From Ensifer adhaerens (GTDB lineage Bacteria > Pseudomonadota > Alphaproteobacteria > Rhizobiales > Rhizobiaceae), in the NCBI RefSeq assembly GCF_002007205.1, contig NZ_LAZS01000005.1, positions 558,001 to 622,000 on the forward strand: 64,000 bases of DNA. The letters are read 5' to 3'. Both the position numbers and the translations under genes were made by a program. Below, one piece after another: positions 7,964 to 15,904 of this stretch. Every line of letters begins with the position of its first letter. Within the stretch, counting starts at the first letter, position 1. The notes beneath the pieces were generated by a model. That model saw only the letters and a list, made by a program, of their open reading frames with translations. It ran no database searches and was not told where the DNA came from.

Positions 7964-8929
7964 ATGACCTCTTCCCACAATCCCAGCGACGCCTCCGGCC
8001 CCGACCGGCGTGAATTCCTTGCCGGCTCCAGTGCGCTCGCAGCCTCCGCCCTTCTTCCGAATGGCGCCTATGCCGCTGATATCAAACGCTTTCGGCATGG
8101 CGGCTTCGATATTTCCGTCGTCAGCGACGGCTTCATCATGCTGCCGGTCAGCATCGTTCTGCCGGATGCTACGGCGGAAGAGCGACCGGAGATCATGCGC
8201 CGGCTCGGCGGCACGCCTGAACGCGCGCCGTTTCATACCAACATTCCGGTTATCCGCACCGGCGGCGATCTGATCGTGGTCGACGACGGTTCGGGCACCC
8301 GTTTCCAGGAGAGCGCCGGCAAGCTTCACGCCAATCTGCTGGCGGCCGGTATCGACCCGAACGCGGTGACGAAGGTGGTGCTGACCCATGCCCATCCCGA
8401 CCACGCGGGCGGCACCGTCGGCGCCGATGGCAAGCTCACCTTTCCGAACGCGCAGTATTTCATCTCGGAGAGGGAATGGCAGTTCTGGACCGATCCGAAC
8501 TTCGAAAAGGTGATGCCGCAGGTGCTGCACGGTTTTGCCAAGGGCGCGCAGCGCGACCTCTTTGCCGTTCAGGACCGGCTGACCCTGGTCAAGCCCGGCG
8601 ATGAAATCGTCAGCGGCATGCAGGTGCTCGACACGCGTGGCCACACGCCCGGCCATATATCGCTTCAGCTTGCCGGCGGCGACGGCGCCGGACATGAGGG
8701 CCTGGTGGTTACTGGCGACGCCGTGACCAGCAACATCGTCTTCTTCGAACATCCCGACTGGCACTTCGGCTTCGACACGGACGCGGAGCTGGCTCTGAAG
8801 ACCCGCAAGGGCCTGATCGACCGGGCGGCATCGGAGAGGCTGGCGCTGCTTGGCTATCATTGGGCCTATCCGGGGATCGGGCGGGCCGAACGAAACGGGA
8901 CGGTCTATCGCTTCGTGGCGGCGTCGTAG
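7964..8929 (+). CDS. Tat-exported MBL-fold metallo-hydrolase
   Basis: A 321-residue protein starting with a twin-arginine motif (DRREFLAGSSALAAS) and an AYA-A cleavage-type site near residue 38. The metallo-beta-lactamase zinc motif THAHPDHAGG lies near residue 142, with downstream ligands in DTRGHTPGHIS and VVTGDAV, and a late GYHW histidine. The layout resembles quorum-quenching lactonase and aryl-hydrolase-type MBL proteins, but lactonase activity is not proven. It follows the haloperoxidase-like gene by 74 bases on the same strand, and a two-way terminator closes the unit. Confidence 0.85.
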   Translation: MTSSHNPSDASGPDRREFLAGSSALAASALLPNGAYAADIKRFRHGGFDISVVSDGFIMLPVSIVLPDATAEERPEIMRRLGGTPERAPFHTNIPVIRTGGDLIVVDDGSGTRFQESAGKLHANLLAAGIDPNAVTKVVLTHAHPDHAGGTVGADGKLTFPNAQYFISEREWQFWTDPNFEKVMPQVLHGFAKGAQRDLFAVQDRLTLVKPGDEIVSGMQVLDTRGHTPGHISLQLAGGDGAGHEGLVVTGDAVTSNIVFFEHPDWHFGFDTDAELALKTRKGLIDRAASERLALLGYHWAYPGIGRAERNGTVYRFVAAS

Positions 8930-8961
8930 CCGCCCAGGCCAGTCAGGCCTTCAACGCAAGC

Positions 8962-8993
8962 AACGGGCGCGTCTCCCAGGGGACGCGCCCGTT
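8962..8993. terminator. Bidirectional intrinsic terminator between convergent genes
   Basis: A 12-base inverted repeat (8962-8973 with 8982-8993) separated by eight partly complementary bases sits between the convergent MBL and OYE genes. It is followed on the plus strand by a short T-rich run. Confidence 0.75.
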
Positions 8994-9002
8994 TCTCTGC
9001 AT

Positions 9003-10115
9003 TCAGAGAGCCAGTTCGCTGTCCTTGATGTCGCTGATCGGCGCAAGGAACGGCAGTTCGAACGGACGCAGAGCGGTGCGTTTCGCGGTGAGCTGTGGCC
9101 AGTCGGGATTGACGAGCGCGCCGCGGCCAAGCGCGATCATGTCGGCACCGGCTTCCATCACCTCCTCGGCGCGGGCAAGATCGTGCAGGCTGCCGTTGGC
9201 GATGAGGAAGAGGCGGGGCGCGTGGCGACGGGCAAGCGCGACGAGCGAGGTGTCGCCACCCTCGAAGGCCGGCCGCCAGGCTTCGAACTCGGTCACATGG
9301 ACGAAATCGGCGGGGCTTTCGGCGAGCGCCTCGAACACGCGGGCAGCACCCGGCTCCCCCTCCACCCACTTGTGCCTGAAGTCGTTGACCTTGCCCTGGG
9401 AGAGGCGGAGGCCCAGCGGCATGTCCGGGCCGATCGCCGCGCGCACCGCCTTCAGCACTGCGAGCGACAGACCGAACCGCCGGACGATATCGCCGCCCCA
9501 GCGATCCGCGCGCCGGTTCGAGAAATCGGTGAAGAACTGATCGAGCAGGTAGCCATTGGCGCCGTGGATCTCGATGCCGTCGAAACCGGAGACCTCGATC
9601 GCCAAACGGGCGGCATTGGCAAAGCCTTCGATCGCCTCGGCGATTTCGGCTTCGCTGATTTCCCGCGGCAGGGCATAGGGGCCGTCGCCGTGATAGCCGG
9701 TCAACTGGCTCCCCTTCGGGCGGACGGCGGACGCGCCCACCGTCTCGGACCTGTGCGGATTGCCCTGCGCCAACGCGCCGCCATGCATGAGCTGGGCGAA
9801 GATGCGTCCGCCGGCGGCATGGACCGTGTCGACGATTTTTCGCCAGGCTTCCGCCTGTTCCTGGTCCGTCAGGCCTGGTTGATCCCTGTAGGTCTGGGAA
9901 TAGGCCTTGTCGGTATAGATGCCTTCGGTCGTGATCAGGCTGAAGCCGCCACGGGCGAAGCGCTCGTAATAGCGAGCCATGCGTTCGCCGGGAATGCCGC
10001 TTGCCGAGGCGCTGATGCGGGTCATCGGCGCGACCGAAAGGCGGTTGGAAAAATCGATCCCCTTGAGGTTGGTGCCGGTGAAGACCGACGAGGGAATGCT
10101 CTGTGGTGCGTTCAT
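9003..10115 (-). CDS. Old Yellow Enzyme family NADH:flavin oxidoreductase
   Basis: A 370-residue TIM-barrel FMN enzyme. Signatures are NRLSVAPMTR near the N-terminus, FAQLMHGG, the GFDGIEIHGANGYLLDQF block containing the substrate-binding HGAN, NRRADRWGGD, and a C-terminal ADMIALGRGALVNPDW phosphate-binding segment. Enzymes of this class reduce activated alkenes or similar electrophiles with NAD(P)H. It is the last gene of a three-gene minus-strand unit with two RidA genes (one base separates it from the nearer one) and lies opposite a LysR regulator, suggesting a small detoxification or catabolic operon. Substrate unknown. Confidence 0.9.
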   Translation of the reverse strand: MNAPQSIPSSVFTGTNLKGIDFSNRLSVAPMTRISASASGIPGERMARYYERFARGGFSLITTEGIYTDKAYSQTYRDQPGLTDQEQAEAWRKIVDTVHAAGGRIFAQLMHGGALAQGNPHRSETVGASAVRPKGSQLTGYHGDGPYALPREISEAEIAEAIEGFANAARLAIEVSGFDGIEIHGANGYLLDQFFTDFSNRRADRWGGDIVRRFGLSLAVLKAVRAAIGPDMPLGLRLSQGKVNDFRHKWVEGEPGAARVFEALAESPADFVHVTEFEAWRPAFEGGDTSLVALARRHAPRLFLIANGSLHDLARAEEVMEAGADMIALGRGALVNPDWPQLTAKRTALRPFELPFLAPISDIKDSELAL

Positions 10116-10116
10116 G

Positions 10117-10509
10117 TCATTGATCTCCGGTGAGCGCGATCGCTTCGATTTCGATCAACGCCTCGGGTGAAGAGAGGGAGGGGACCTCGACCATGCTTTC
10201 GGCGGGGTAGGGTGCCGAAAGCCATTGGCGGCGAAGCGTCACCAACTTGCCGGCGTTCTCGATGGAGCGCAGGAAGATCGTGGTCTTGACGATCCTGCGG
10301 AGCCCGGAGCCGGCGGCCGTCAGGGCGCGCTCGAGGTTGTGGAAGGCCTGATCTGCCTGGCGGTCGAAATCGCCGGGACCGACGATCCGGCCGTTGTCGC
10401 CGATGGCCAACTGGCCCGAAACGAAGACAAGACCATTGGCTTCGATCGCCTGGGAAATCAGGAACGGTGCATAGGGATCAGGCCGGGTGACGGCCTGTAC
10501 CAGAGGCAT
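10117..10509 (-). CDS. RidA family protein (second of a tandem pair)
   Basis: A 130-residue YjgF/YER057c/UK114-type protein: FVSGQLAIG, NLERALTAAGSGLRRIVKTTIFL and ALIEIEAIAL are family signatures. The canonical imine-deaminase Arg near position 105 of archetypal RidA (in the xxxRxxV/A motif) is not obvious here, so this may belong to an Rid subfamily with a different substrate. It is about 70% identical to the neighbouring protein at 10553-10945, pointing to recent tandem duplication. Its stop is one base from the OYE start, so both are co-transcribed. Confidence 0.88.
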   Translation of the reverse strand: MPLVQAVTRPDPYAPFLISQAIEANGLVFVSGQLAIGDNGRIVGPGDFDRQADQAFHNLERALTAAGSGLRRIVKTTIFLRSIENAGKLVTLRRQWLSAPYPAESMVEVPSLSSPEALIEIEAIALTGDQ

Positions 10510-10552
10510 GGAATGTCCTTTCTATGGTGGAACGCGCGTGCGCTCGCGCGCT

Positions 10553-10945
10553 TCAGTGGCCGGCGTCGAGCGCGATCGCCTCGATCTCGATCAGCGCGTC
10601 CGGTGAATAGAGCGAGGAGACCTCGATGATGCTGTCGGCGGGATAGGGGGCGGAAAACCACTTGCGGCGCAGTTCGATGATCTTTGCGAAGTTCTCCATG
10701 GAGCGCAGGAAGATCGTGACCTTGACGATCTTTTCGAGGCCGGATCCGGCAGCCTTCAATGCCCGGTCGAGGTTGCGGAAGGCCTGTTCGGCCTGGCGGT
10801 CGAAGTCGCCGACGCCGACGAGCTCGCCGTCATCGCCGATTGCAGCCTGGCCGGAGACGAAGACGAAACCATTGGCCTTGATCGCCTGCGAGAGCAGGAA
10901 GGGCGCATAGGGATCGGGCGTGGTGATGACCTGTTCGAGAGACAT
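10553..10945 (-). CDS. RidA family protein (first of a tandem pair)
   Basis: A 130-residue Rid-family protein, first gene of the unit that continues with its paralogue and the OYE reductase. Key segments are FVSGQAAIG, NLDRALKAAGSGLEKIVKVTIFL and ALIEIEAIAL. Rid proteins form trimers with active sites at the interfaces; two paralogues could form mixed trimers or serve two related intermediates. The intergenic region of about 140 bases to the LysR gene holds the shared control region. Confidence 0.88.
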   Translation of the reverse strand: MSLEQVITTPDPYAPFLLSQAIKANGFVFVSGQAAIGDDGELVGVGDFDRQAEQAFRNLDRALKAAGSGLEKIVKVTIFLRSMENFAKIIELRRKWFSAPYPADSIIEVSSLYSPDALIEIEAIALDAGH

Positions 10946-11058
10946 GGGAGTGTCCTTTCATGCTTGAGATTTTCTCAGCTCGGCGCTGTTGCCTTGGCTG
11001 TTGATCTCAATATGCTGTGCCGCTCTCCGGCTGACAAAGAGTGATTTCTCAGCCGATA

Positions 11059-11075
11059 GATGAGTTGAATTCATC
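11059..11075. promoter_or_regulatory. Candidate LysR-type operator
   Basis: The interrupted inverted repeat GATGA-N7-TCATC contains a T-N11-A core of the kind bound by LysR regulators and lies just upstream of the LysR start, in the space shared with the divergent RidA-RidA-OYE unit. A second pair, TTGAGAT and ATCTCAA, flanks the middle of the same region (about 10963-11010). Prediction from pattern only. Confidence 0.35.
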
Positions 11076-11087
11076 CGTGAGGATATT

Positions 11088-12056
11088 ATGAGGAAATTGC
11101 CGCCGCTCGGCGCGCTCAGGGTCTTCGAGGCAGCCGCCCGGCGCTTAAGCTTCAAGCATGCGGCGGAGGAGCTGAATGTTTCGGCGACTGCCGTCAGCCA
11201 CCAGATCCGGCAACTGGAGGAAATGCTCGAGGTCAAGCTCTTCGATCGTGAGACGCGGCAGGTGCACCTGACCGCCGCCGGAAAGGTGCTGTTTCCAGTC
11301 TTGCGTGATGGTCTCGACCGTTTCGAGCAGGCAATTGCCGATGTGCGCCGTCAGCGGACGGAAAAGGTGGCGCGGCTGACCTCGACCGTCGCCTTCGTCG
11401 CGAGGCGCCTGGCGCCACTTGCCGGTTCCTTCCGCGAGGCCTATCCCGAATGGACGTTGAGGCTGGATGCGTCCCACCGAATGGTCGACCTGGAGGCCGA
11501 TGCGGATGCGGCGATCCGGCTTGGCGGCGGTGACTATCCGGGGCTCATCACAGAACCGTTGTTTGCGGATCGCTTCGCGCCGGTTTGCGTGCCGCGACTG
11601 GCTCCGGCCAGTGTTGCCGAGCTCGAACAGGCGACGCTGGTCCATTACGATTGGGGAACGTTGCGCCGTCACGATGCCCGCGCGCCTGTTTGGCGGCACT
11701 GGCTGGAGCGCGCCGGCGCCGCGGGTATCGAGGCGAACGCGGGGCTCTCCTTTACCGACGAGATCCACGCGGTCCAGTCCGTTGTGGCCGGGCAGGGGAT
11801 CGGCCTGCTCAGCCTGACCTTGGTTGCCGAAGAACTGGCATCCGGCATCCTCGTCCAGCCGTTTGACCTGACGCTCGAAAGCGATCGCTACGATCTGGTC
11901 TACAGCCCGCGCATGGCCGAGCGGCCGGCAACAAAGGTGCTGCGGGCCTGGGTGGCCGAACAGTTCCGCGACGCCGACTGCCGCAGCGTGCGGCATGGCG
12001 ATCTCGTTCAGCCTGTCCCTGCCGGGACCGCTGTCGCCAAGAGCCGCGATCCGTAA
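11088..12056 (+). CDS. LysR-family transcriptional regulator, GcvA-like
   Basis: A 322-residue protein with an N-terminal winged helix (LPPLGALRVFEAAARRLSFKHAAEELNVSATAVSHQI) that closely follows the GcvA subgroup, and a C-terminal periplasmic-binding-like effector domain (ADAAIRLGGGDYPGL, GQGIGLLSLTL). It is transcribed away from the RidA-RidA-OYE genes, the standard LysR arrangement, so it most likely controls them. The final ~25 residues after RDADCRSVRHGD are an extension with no recognisable motif. Inducer unknown. Confidence 0.9.
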   Translation: MRKLPPLGALRVFEAAARRLSFKHAAEELNVSATAVSHQIRQLEEMLEVKLFDRETRQVHLTAAGKVLFPVLRDGLDRFEQAIADVRRQRTEKVARLTSTVAFVARRLAPLAGSFREAYPEWTLRLDASHRMVDLEADADAAIRLGGGDYPGLITEPLFADRFAPVCVPRLAPASVAELEQATLVHYDWGTLRRHDARAPVWRHWLERAGAAGIEANAGLSFTDEIHAVQSVVAGQGIGLLSLTLVAEELASGILVQPFDLTLESDRYDLVYSPRMAERPATKVLRAWVAEQFRDADCRSVRHGDLVQPVPAGTAVAKSRDP

Positions 12057-12262
12057 GTGCGGGTGGCCGTCGGCAGAGCGGCCGGAGCGGCGGCGGTCCG
12101 CAATCGTCGATTGACCGGAAGGCGGCGGGACGCGATGCGTGCCGATGGCTGTTGGCCGGGCCCCTGAAAACGGTAACAGCTTGGCCGCTGGACGAAATCT
12201 CAATTGCGGCGTACCCTGCGCATGCTCCAAAAGGTAGAGCTGCATTCAACGAAGAGGCAGCC

Positions 12263-14911
12263 ATGCGCCGCGTGATTTCCTACCTCACAGTTGCTTCATT
12301 TTTCTCGACATCCGCCTTTGCCGACCCTGCCACGCTGACGGCCAACGTCAATTTCCGGACCGGTCCCGACACCGGGTTCGCGTCGATGCAGGTCATTGCG
12401 CAAGGCGAGGAAGTCGACATCAAGGAATGCGATACCGCGGCAACGTGGTGCGCGGTGTCCTATGCAGGCGCCAACGGCTTTGTCGCCGGCAAATACCTGC
12501 AGCAGTCCGATACCAGCACGCCAGCCTGGCCAAAGGTGTTCACCTCGGATGCAGGGGCGACATTGACGCTCTACCAGCCGCAGATTTCCGATTGGGCGAA
12601 TTTCACGCAGCTCGACGCCCTCATCGCCGCCGAAGTCAAGATGACGGCGGACGCCAAGCCCGCCTACGGCATCATCGCCGTTACCGCCAAGACGCTGGCC
12701 GACGACGACACCGGGAATGTGACGCTGACGGACGTGAAGGTCACGCGGGTCGATTTCTCGACGCTGGGGCGGCAAGAGCTTTCGGATCTTGCGCTTGAGG
12801 TCGGCAAGCTGCTGCCGGCCGATCCGATCGTCGTCTCGCAGGAGCGGCTGACCGCGAGCCTGATGGACTACAAGCGGCTCGCCGACGTCCCTGATATCAA
12901 GGCGGATCCGCCGCCGATCTTCGTGAGCGAGACGCCAGCGATCCTTGTTCAGACCAATGGCGCGGCGGTCCTGGCGCCGGTTAAGGGTGTCCAGGGCCTT
13001 TCCTTCGTCACCAATACGAACTGGGATCTTTTCAAGGTCGATGCGGACAACAGCTACTACCTGCGCGACGAGAAGAACTGGCTGAAGTCGAGTGCGCTCG
13101 AAAGCGGCTGGGCGGCTGCCGACACGCTTCCGGATCTCATCTCCAAATTGCCCGACGATGAGAGCTGGAAGGAAACGAAGGCAGCCCTTCCTGCGGCCGC
13201 CTTCGGGGACAAGGCAGTGCCGAAGGTTTTCTATTCGGACCGACCTGCAGAGCTGATCATTCTTGAGGGGAAGCCCACGCTCGAGCCGATCAAGGGAACA
13301 AACCTCGAATGGGCGTCGAATACGCGAAGCGGCGTCTTCTACCATCCGCCGAGCAAGACCTGGTACACGCTCTTGTCCGGGCGGTGGTTCTCCGCAAGCT
13401 CGCTCGACGGCCCGTGGGTTTTTGCCACGCCCAATCTGCCGGCCGACTTCCTGAACCTGCCGAGCGATGCGCCATACTCCGTCGCTCGCGCTTCGATCCC
13501 CGGCACGTCGGAAAGTGCGGAGGCACGGCTGAGGGCCAGCATCCCGAGAATGGCGCGGGTTGCAACCGATGGATCGGTGAAGGCGGAGCCGACCTATAGC
13601 GGCGAGCCGAAGTTCGTGCCGATCGAAGGCACGGCGATGTTCTATGCGGTCAATTCCAATGAGCTGGTGATCAAGGTCGCCGACAAGTACTTCCTGCTCA
13701 AGGACGGAATCTGGTTCGTCGCCGATACGCCGACCGGTCCCTTTGCCGTTGCGCGTGCGGTCGCGGATGAAATCTATACGATCCCGCCGTCCTCGCCGGT
13801 CTACAATGCCACCTATGTCCGGGTCTATGATACCGAGGATGACGCCGTCTGGTACGGCTACACGCTCGGCTATCTCTACATGTACCTTGCCTGGGACACC
13901 GTGGTCTGGGGTTCAGGCTGGTACTATCCGCCCTATTGGGACTATGACGACGGCGGCGACTGGCCTCCCTATTATCCACCTCCGATCAGCTATGGCATGG
14001 GCGCCTTCTACAATCCTGCCCACGGAACCTTCGGGCGCTATGGCTATGCCTACGGTCCGAACAGGGGGCTTGTGCTTGGCGCGGGCTACAATCCGAAGAC
14101 CGGCACCTACTTCCGCGGCGGCGCCGTCGCCGGCCCGAGCGGCGAGCGAGGGTTCGTTGCAGCCTACAATCCGGGTACCGGCAATGCAGCTATCGCTCGC
14201 GGCGGGCAGGGCGTCTACGGCTCCTGGGGAAGCGTCTCCGTCAAGCATGGCGGCGAGTTTGCCAAGATCAGCGGTGGGTCGACCGGGACTGCGGGTGGTC
14301 TGCGCTGGAAGAACACCGGCGGCAACAGCGGCTTTGCCGTCGGCAGCAAGGGCGGCGATGTCTATGCCGGCCGGAACGGCAATGTCTATCGGCGCGAAAA
14401 TGGCCAGTGGCAGAAGCACACGCCCGATGGCTGGCAGCCCGTCGAGCGGCCGCAGGGCGAAGACTTGAGAAACGCCGCCAAGGGGGCCGTTGCCAATCGT
14501 CCGCAGGCGGTACAGCGCCGGCAGGGAGGCGCGGTCAACAGGCCCGCCACCGGCCGCAACCGGCCGCAGGTGCGCGAGCGCGCCCCCGACTATCTGGCGA
14601 TCGATCGGATTGGACGCGAGCTCGGCAACCGCAATGAACTGAGCCGCAGCTACGGCCGCCGCTTCCCCGAGGCGGGTGGAGGTTTCCAGAACTTCGACCG
14701 GGGCGGTGGAGCGATTTATGGTGGCGGCGGCTTTGGCGGCGGTGGCAGCTTCAGCGGGGGCGGCCATCGCGGTGGTGGCGGTTTCACCGGCGGCGGTGGC
14801 CATCGTGGCGGTGGCGGCTTCAGCGGCGGCGGCGGTCGAGGTGGTGGTGGCTTCAGCGGCGGTGGTGGTCGCGGGGGCGGCGGTCGTGGCGGCGGTGGCC
14901 GCGGGCGCTGA
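12263..14911 (+). CDS. Large secreted SH3-domain protein with three repeated modules and a Gly-rich tail
   Basis: The ATG at 12263, preceded by GAAGAGG, gives 882 residues with a Sec signal (VASFFSTSAFA-DP); the longer frame upstream adds no signal peptide and is disfavoured. Residues about 22-80 form a bacterial SH3 domain (ANVNFRTGPDTGF ... NGFVAGKYLQ). Three modules follow with the pattern P-I-x-G-T ... W-F-x-A ... G-P-W/F (around residues 215-300, 315-410 and 435-500). Then comes a Tyr/Pro/Trp-rich region (YYPPYWDYDD), a basic linker, and a tail of GGGGF/GGGGR repeats. The layout suggests an envelope or surface protein; function is unknown. The module repeats and tail make it unusually long. 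Confidence 0.75.
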   Translation: MRRVISYLTVASFFSTSAFADPATLTANVNFRTGPDTGFASMQVIAQGEEVDIKECDTAATWCAVSYAGANGFVAGKYLQQSDTSTPAWPKVFTSDAGATLTLYQPQISDWANFTQLDALIAAEVKMTADAKPAYGIIAVTAKTLADDDTGNVTLTDVKVTRVDFSTLGRQELSDLALEVGKLLPADPIVVSQERLTASLMDYKRLADVPDIKADPPPIFVSETPAILVQTNGAAVLAPVKGVQGLSFVTNTNWDLFKVDADNSYYLRDEKNWLKSSALESGWAAADTLPDLISKLPDDESWKETKAALPAAAFGDKAVPKVFYSDRPAELIILEGKPTLEPIKGTNLEWASNTRSGVFYHPPSKTWYTLLSGRWFSASSLDGPWVFATPNLPADFLNLPSDAPYSVARASIPGTSESAEARLRASIPRMARVATDGSVKAEPTYSGEPKFVPIEGTAMFYAVNSNELVIKVADKYFLLKDGIWFVADTPTGPFAVARAVADEIYTIPPSSPVYNATYVRVYDTEDDAVWYGYTLGYLYMYLAWDTVVWGSGWYYPPYWDYDDGGDWPPYYPPPISYGMGAFYNPAHGTFGRYGYAYGPNRGLVLGAGYNPKTGTYFRGGAVAGPSGERGFVAAYNPGTGNAAIARGGQGVYGSWGSVSVKHGGEFAKISGGSTGTAGGLRWKNTGGNSGFAVGSKGGDVYAGRNGNVYRRENGQWQKHTPDGWQPVERPQGEDLRNAAKGAVANRPQAVQRRQGGAVNRPATGRNRPQVRERAPDYLAIDRIGRELGNRNELSRSYGRRFPEAGGGFQNFDRGGGAIYGGGGFGGGGSFSGGGHRGGGGFTGGGGHRGGGGFSGGGGRGGGGFSGGGGRGGGGRGGGGRGR

Positions 14912-15091
14912 CCTGCCCTTGCCAAGCGCGTTGCGCCGGGAGGTTGCCCTGCAGGCAGAAGCCAAGCCCACGCGATCAGCGAGCCTGGCTGCCGTTCCGG
15001 GTTGGACTTGAACGACGCTCCGAAAGGCGGGTCGTCGCCTGACCTATTCAGTCAAGCTTTGGGCAGCGATGCAAAAGGGGCGCCTTGCCCC

Positions 15092-15187
15092 AGAGCATCC
15101 CGCCTTCACACTGGAGGCGGAGGGGTGCGCTAGAATCAAAGCGCCAGAGCGCCCTTCGTGCGTTCGGTCGAACGCACGGCGTTCTAG
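15092..15187 (-). repeat. Two-hairpin intergenic repeat, divergent copy
   Basis: Two successive inverted repeats: an imperfect one at about 15092-15130 (GCATCCC...GGGGTGC) and a perfect ten-base stem at 15157-15166/15169-15178 inside a longer AGAGCGCC...GGCGTTCT pairing. The second hairpin has the same size, CCTT bulge and arm layout as the right-hand hairpin of the copies at 34918, 36711 and 53928. Its last bases supply the stop codon of the minus-strand lipoprotein gene. It resembles rhizobial intergenic mosaic elements; strand is arbitrary. Confidence 0.6.
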
Positions 15188-15483
15188 TCGTCGAAGCCGA
15201 AGACGTCATCCGGTTGCCAGCGCCGGCTGGTGAGGCGCAGCGACCGGTCGGGCTCGATGATGTAGGTCTCGTAGACCTTGCGGCCATAGGAATCGATGAA
15301 CTGGTGCGGCACGATGCTGCCGACGGGCGCCTTTTTCAGCTTGGTGCGCGGCTGGCCGCCGTAGGTGATGCTGCCGGGGATCGGCTCGAGATTCGGCGAG
15401 TAGCCGTAGTAGGTGGAACTGGTCGTTGCGGTGCAGCCGCTCAGAAGCAGCGCTACGGAGAGGGCGGCAAGGGCGTGTTTCAT
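15184..15483 (-). CDS. Small exported lipoprotein of unknown function
   Basis: The ATG at 15483 gives 99 residues with a clear lipoprotein signal (ALAALSVALLLSGC). The mature part is Tyr/Pro-rich near its start (YYGYSPNLEPIPGS) and ends in a conserved-looking VYETYIIEPDRSLRLTSRRW segment. A longer frame runs upstream but has no plausible start before the signal peptide. It stands alone on its strand. The stop codon lies within the end of an intergenic repeat, so the original C-terminus may have been altered when the repeat inserted. Confidence 0.7.
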   Translation of the reverse strand: MKHALAALSVALLLSGCTATTSSTYYGYSPNLEPIPGSITYGGQPRTKLKKAPVGSIVPHQFIDSYGRKVYETYIIEPDRSLRLTSRRWQPDDVFGFDD

Positions 15484-15904
15484 GTCGGCGATCCTCGCTT
15501 GCGGGTACGCATTGCTGTGCGTGCTGCAGCCGGATTTTTCATCTTCGGATGGACCGCGGAGCGCACTGCAACACACTAGATCTATTGTACAATTTCCTGA
15601 TGCAAATCCAAGAGCGCTTAGTGCGGCAGTTGCCCGATACGGCGATAGCCGGGAGCCGCGGCTGTCGCACGCTATTTGGCCGGCGCAGCGGCGCCGCGGC
15701 GAATGCCCGCGGTGGGGCAACGCGTGCGCAACGTCGCGGCGTCGGCGACCAATTTCGCCTTCGTACCCAGTTTTGTCGCATCGCCGAATTCCGGTCAGGC
15801 GAAAGATGCGATAGCTTCCAGCGAACGTTCCGGCGGATCGCGCGTTTTGGCCAAAAGCCGCATCGCTTTTCCGCCGGTCTCCCTTGTCCCAGACCAGGCA
15901 CCGC
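15484..15904. other. 421-base divergent intergenic region
   Basis: This is the shared upstream region of the minus-strand lipoprotein and the plus-strand SLC13 permease. Short frames cross it but none has a recognisable start or protein signature. I see no RNA gene or repeat in it; promoters for both neighbours must lie here. Confidence 0.5.

Noticed and set aside
14700-14910. Short tandem GGTGGC-type repeats suggesting a CRISPR or minisatellite array
   Set aside because: They are codon repeats for the Gly-rich tail of the large exported protein; there are no spacers.
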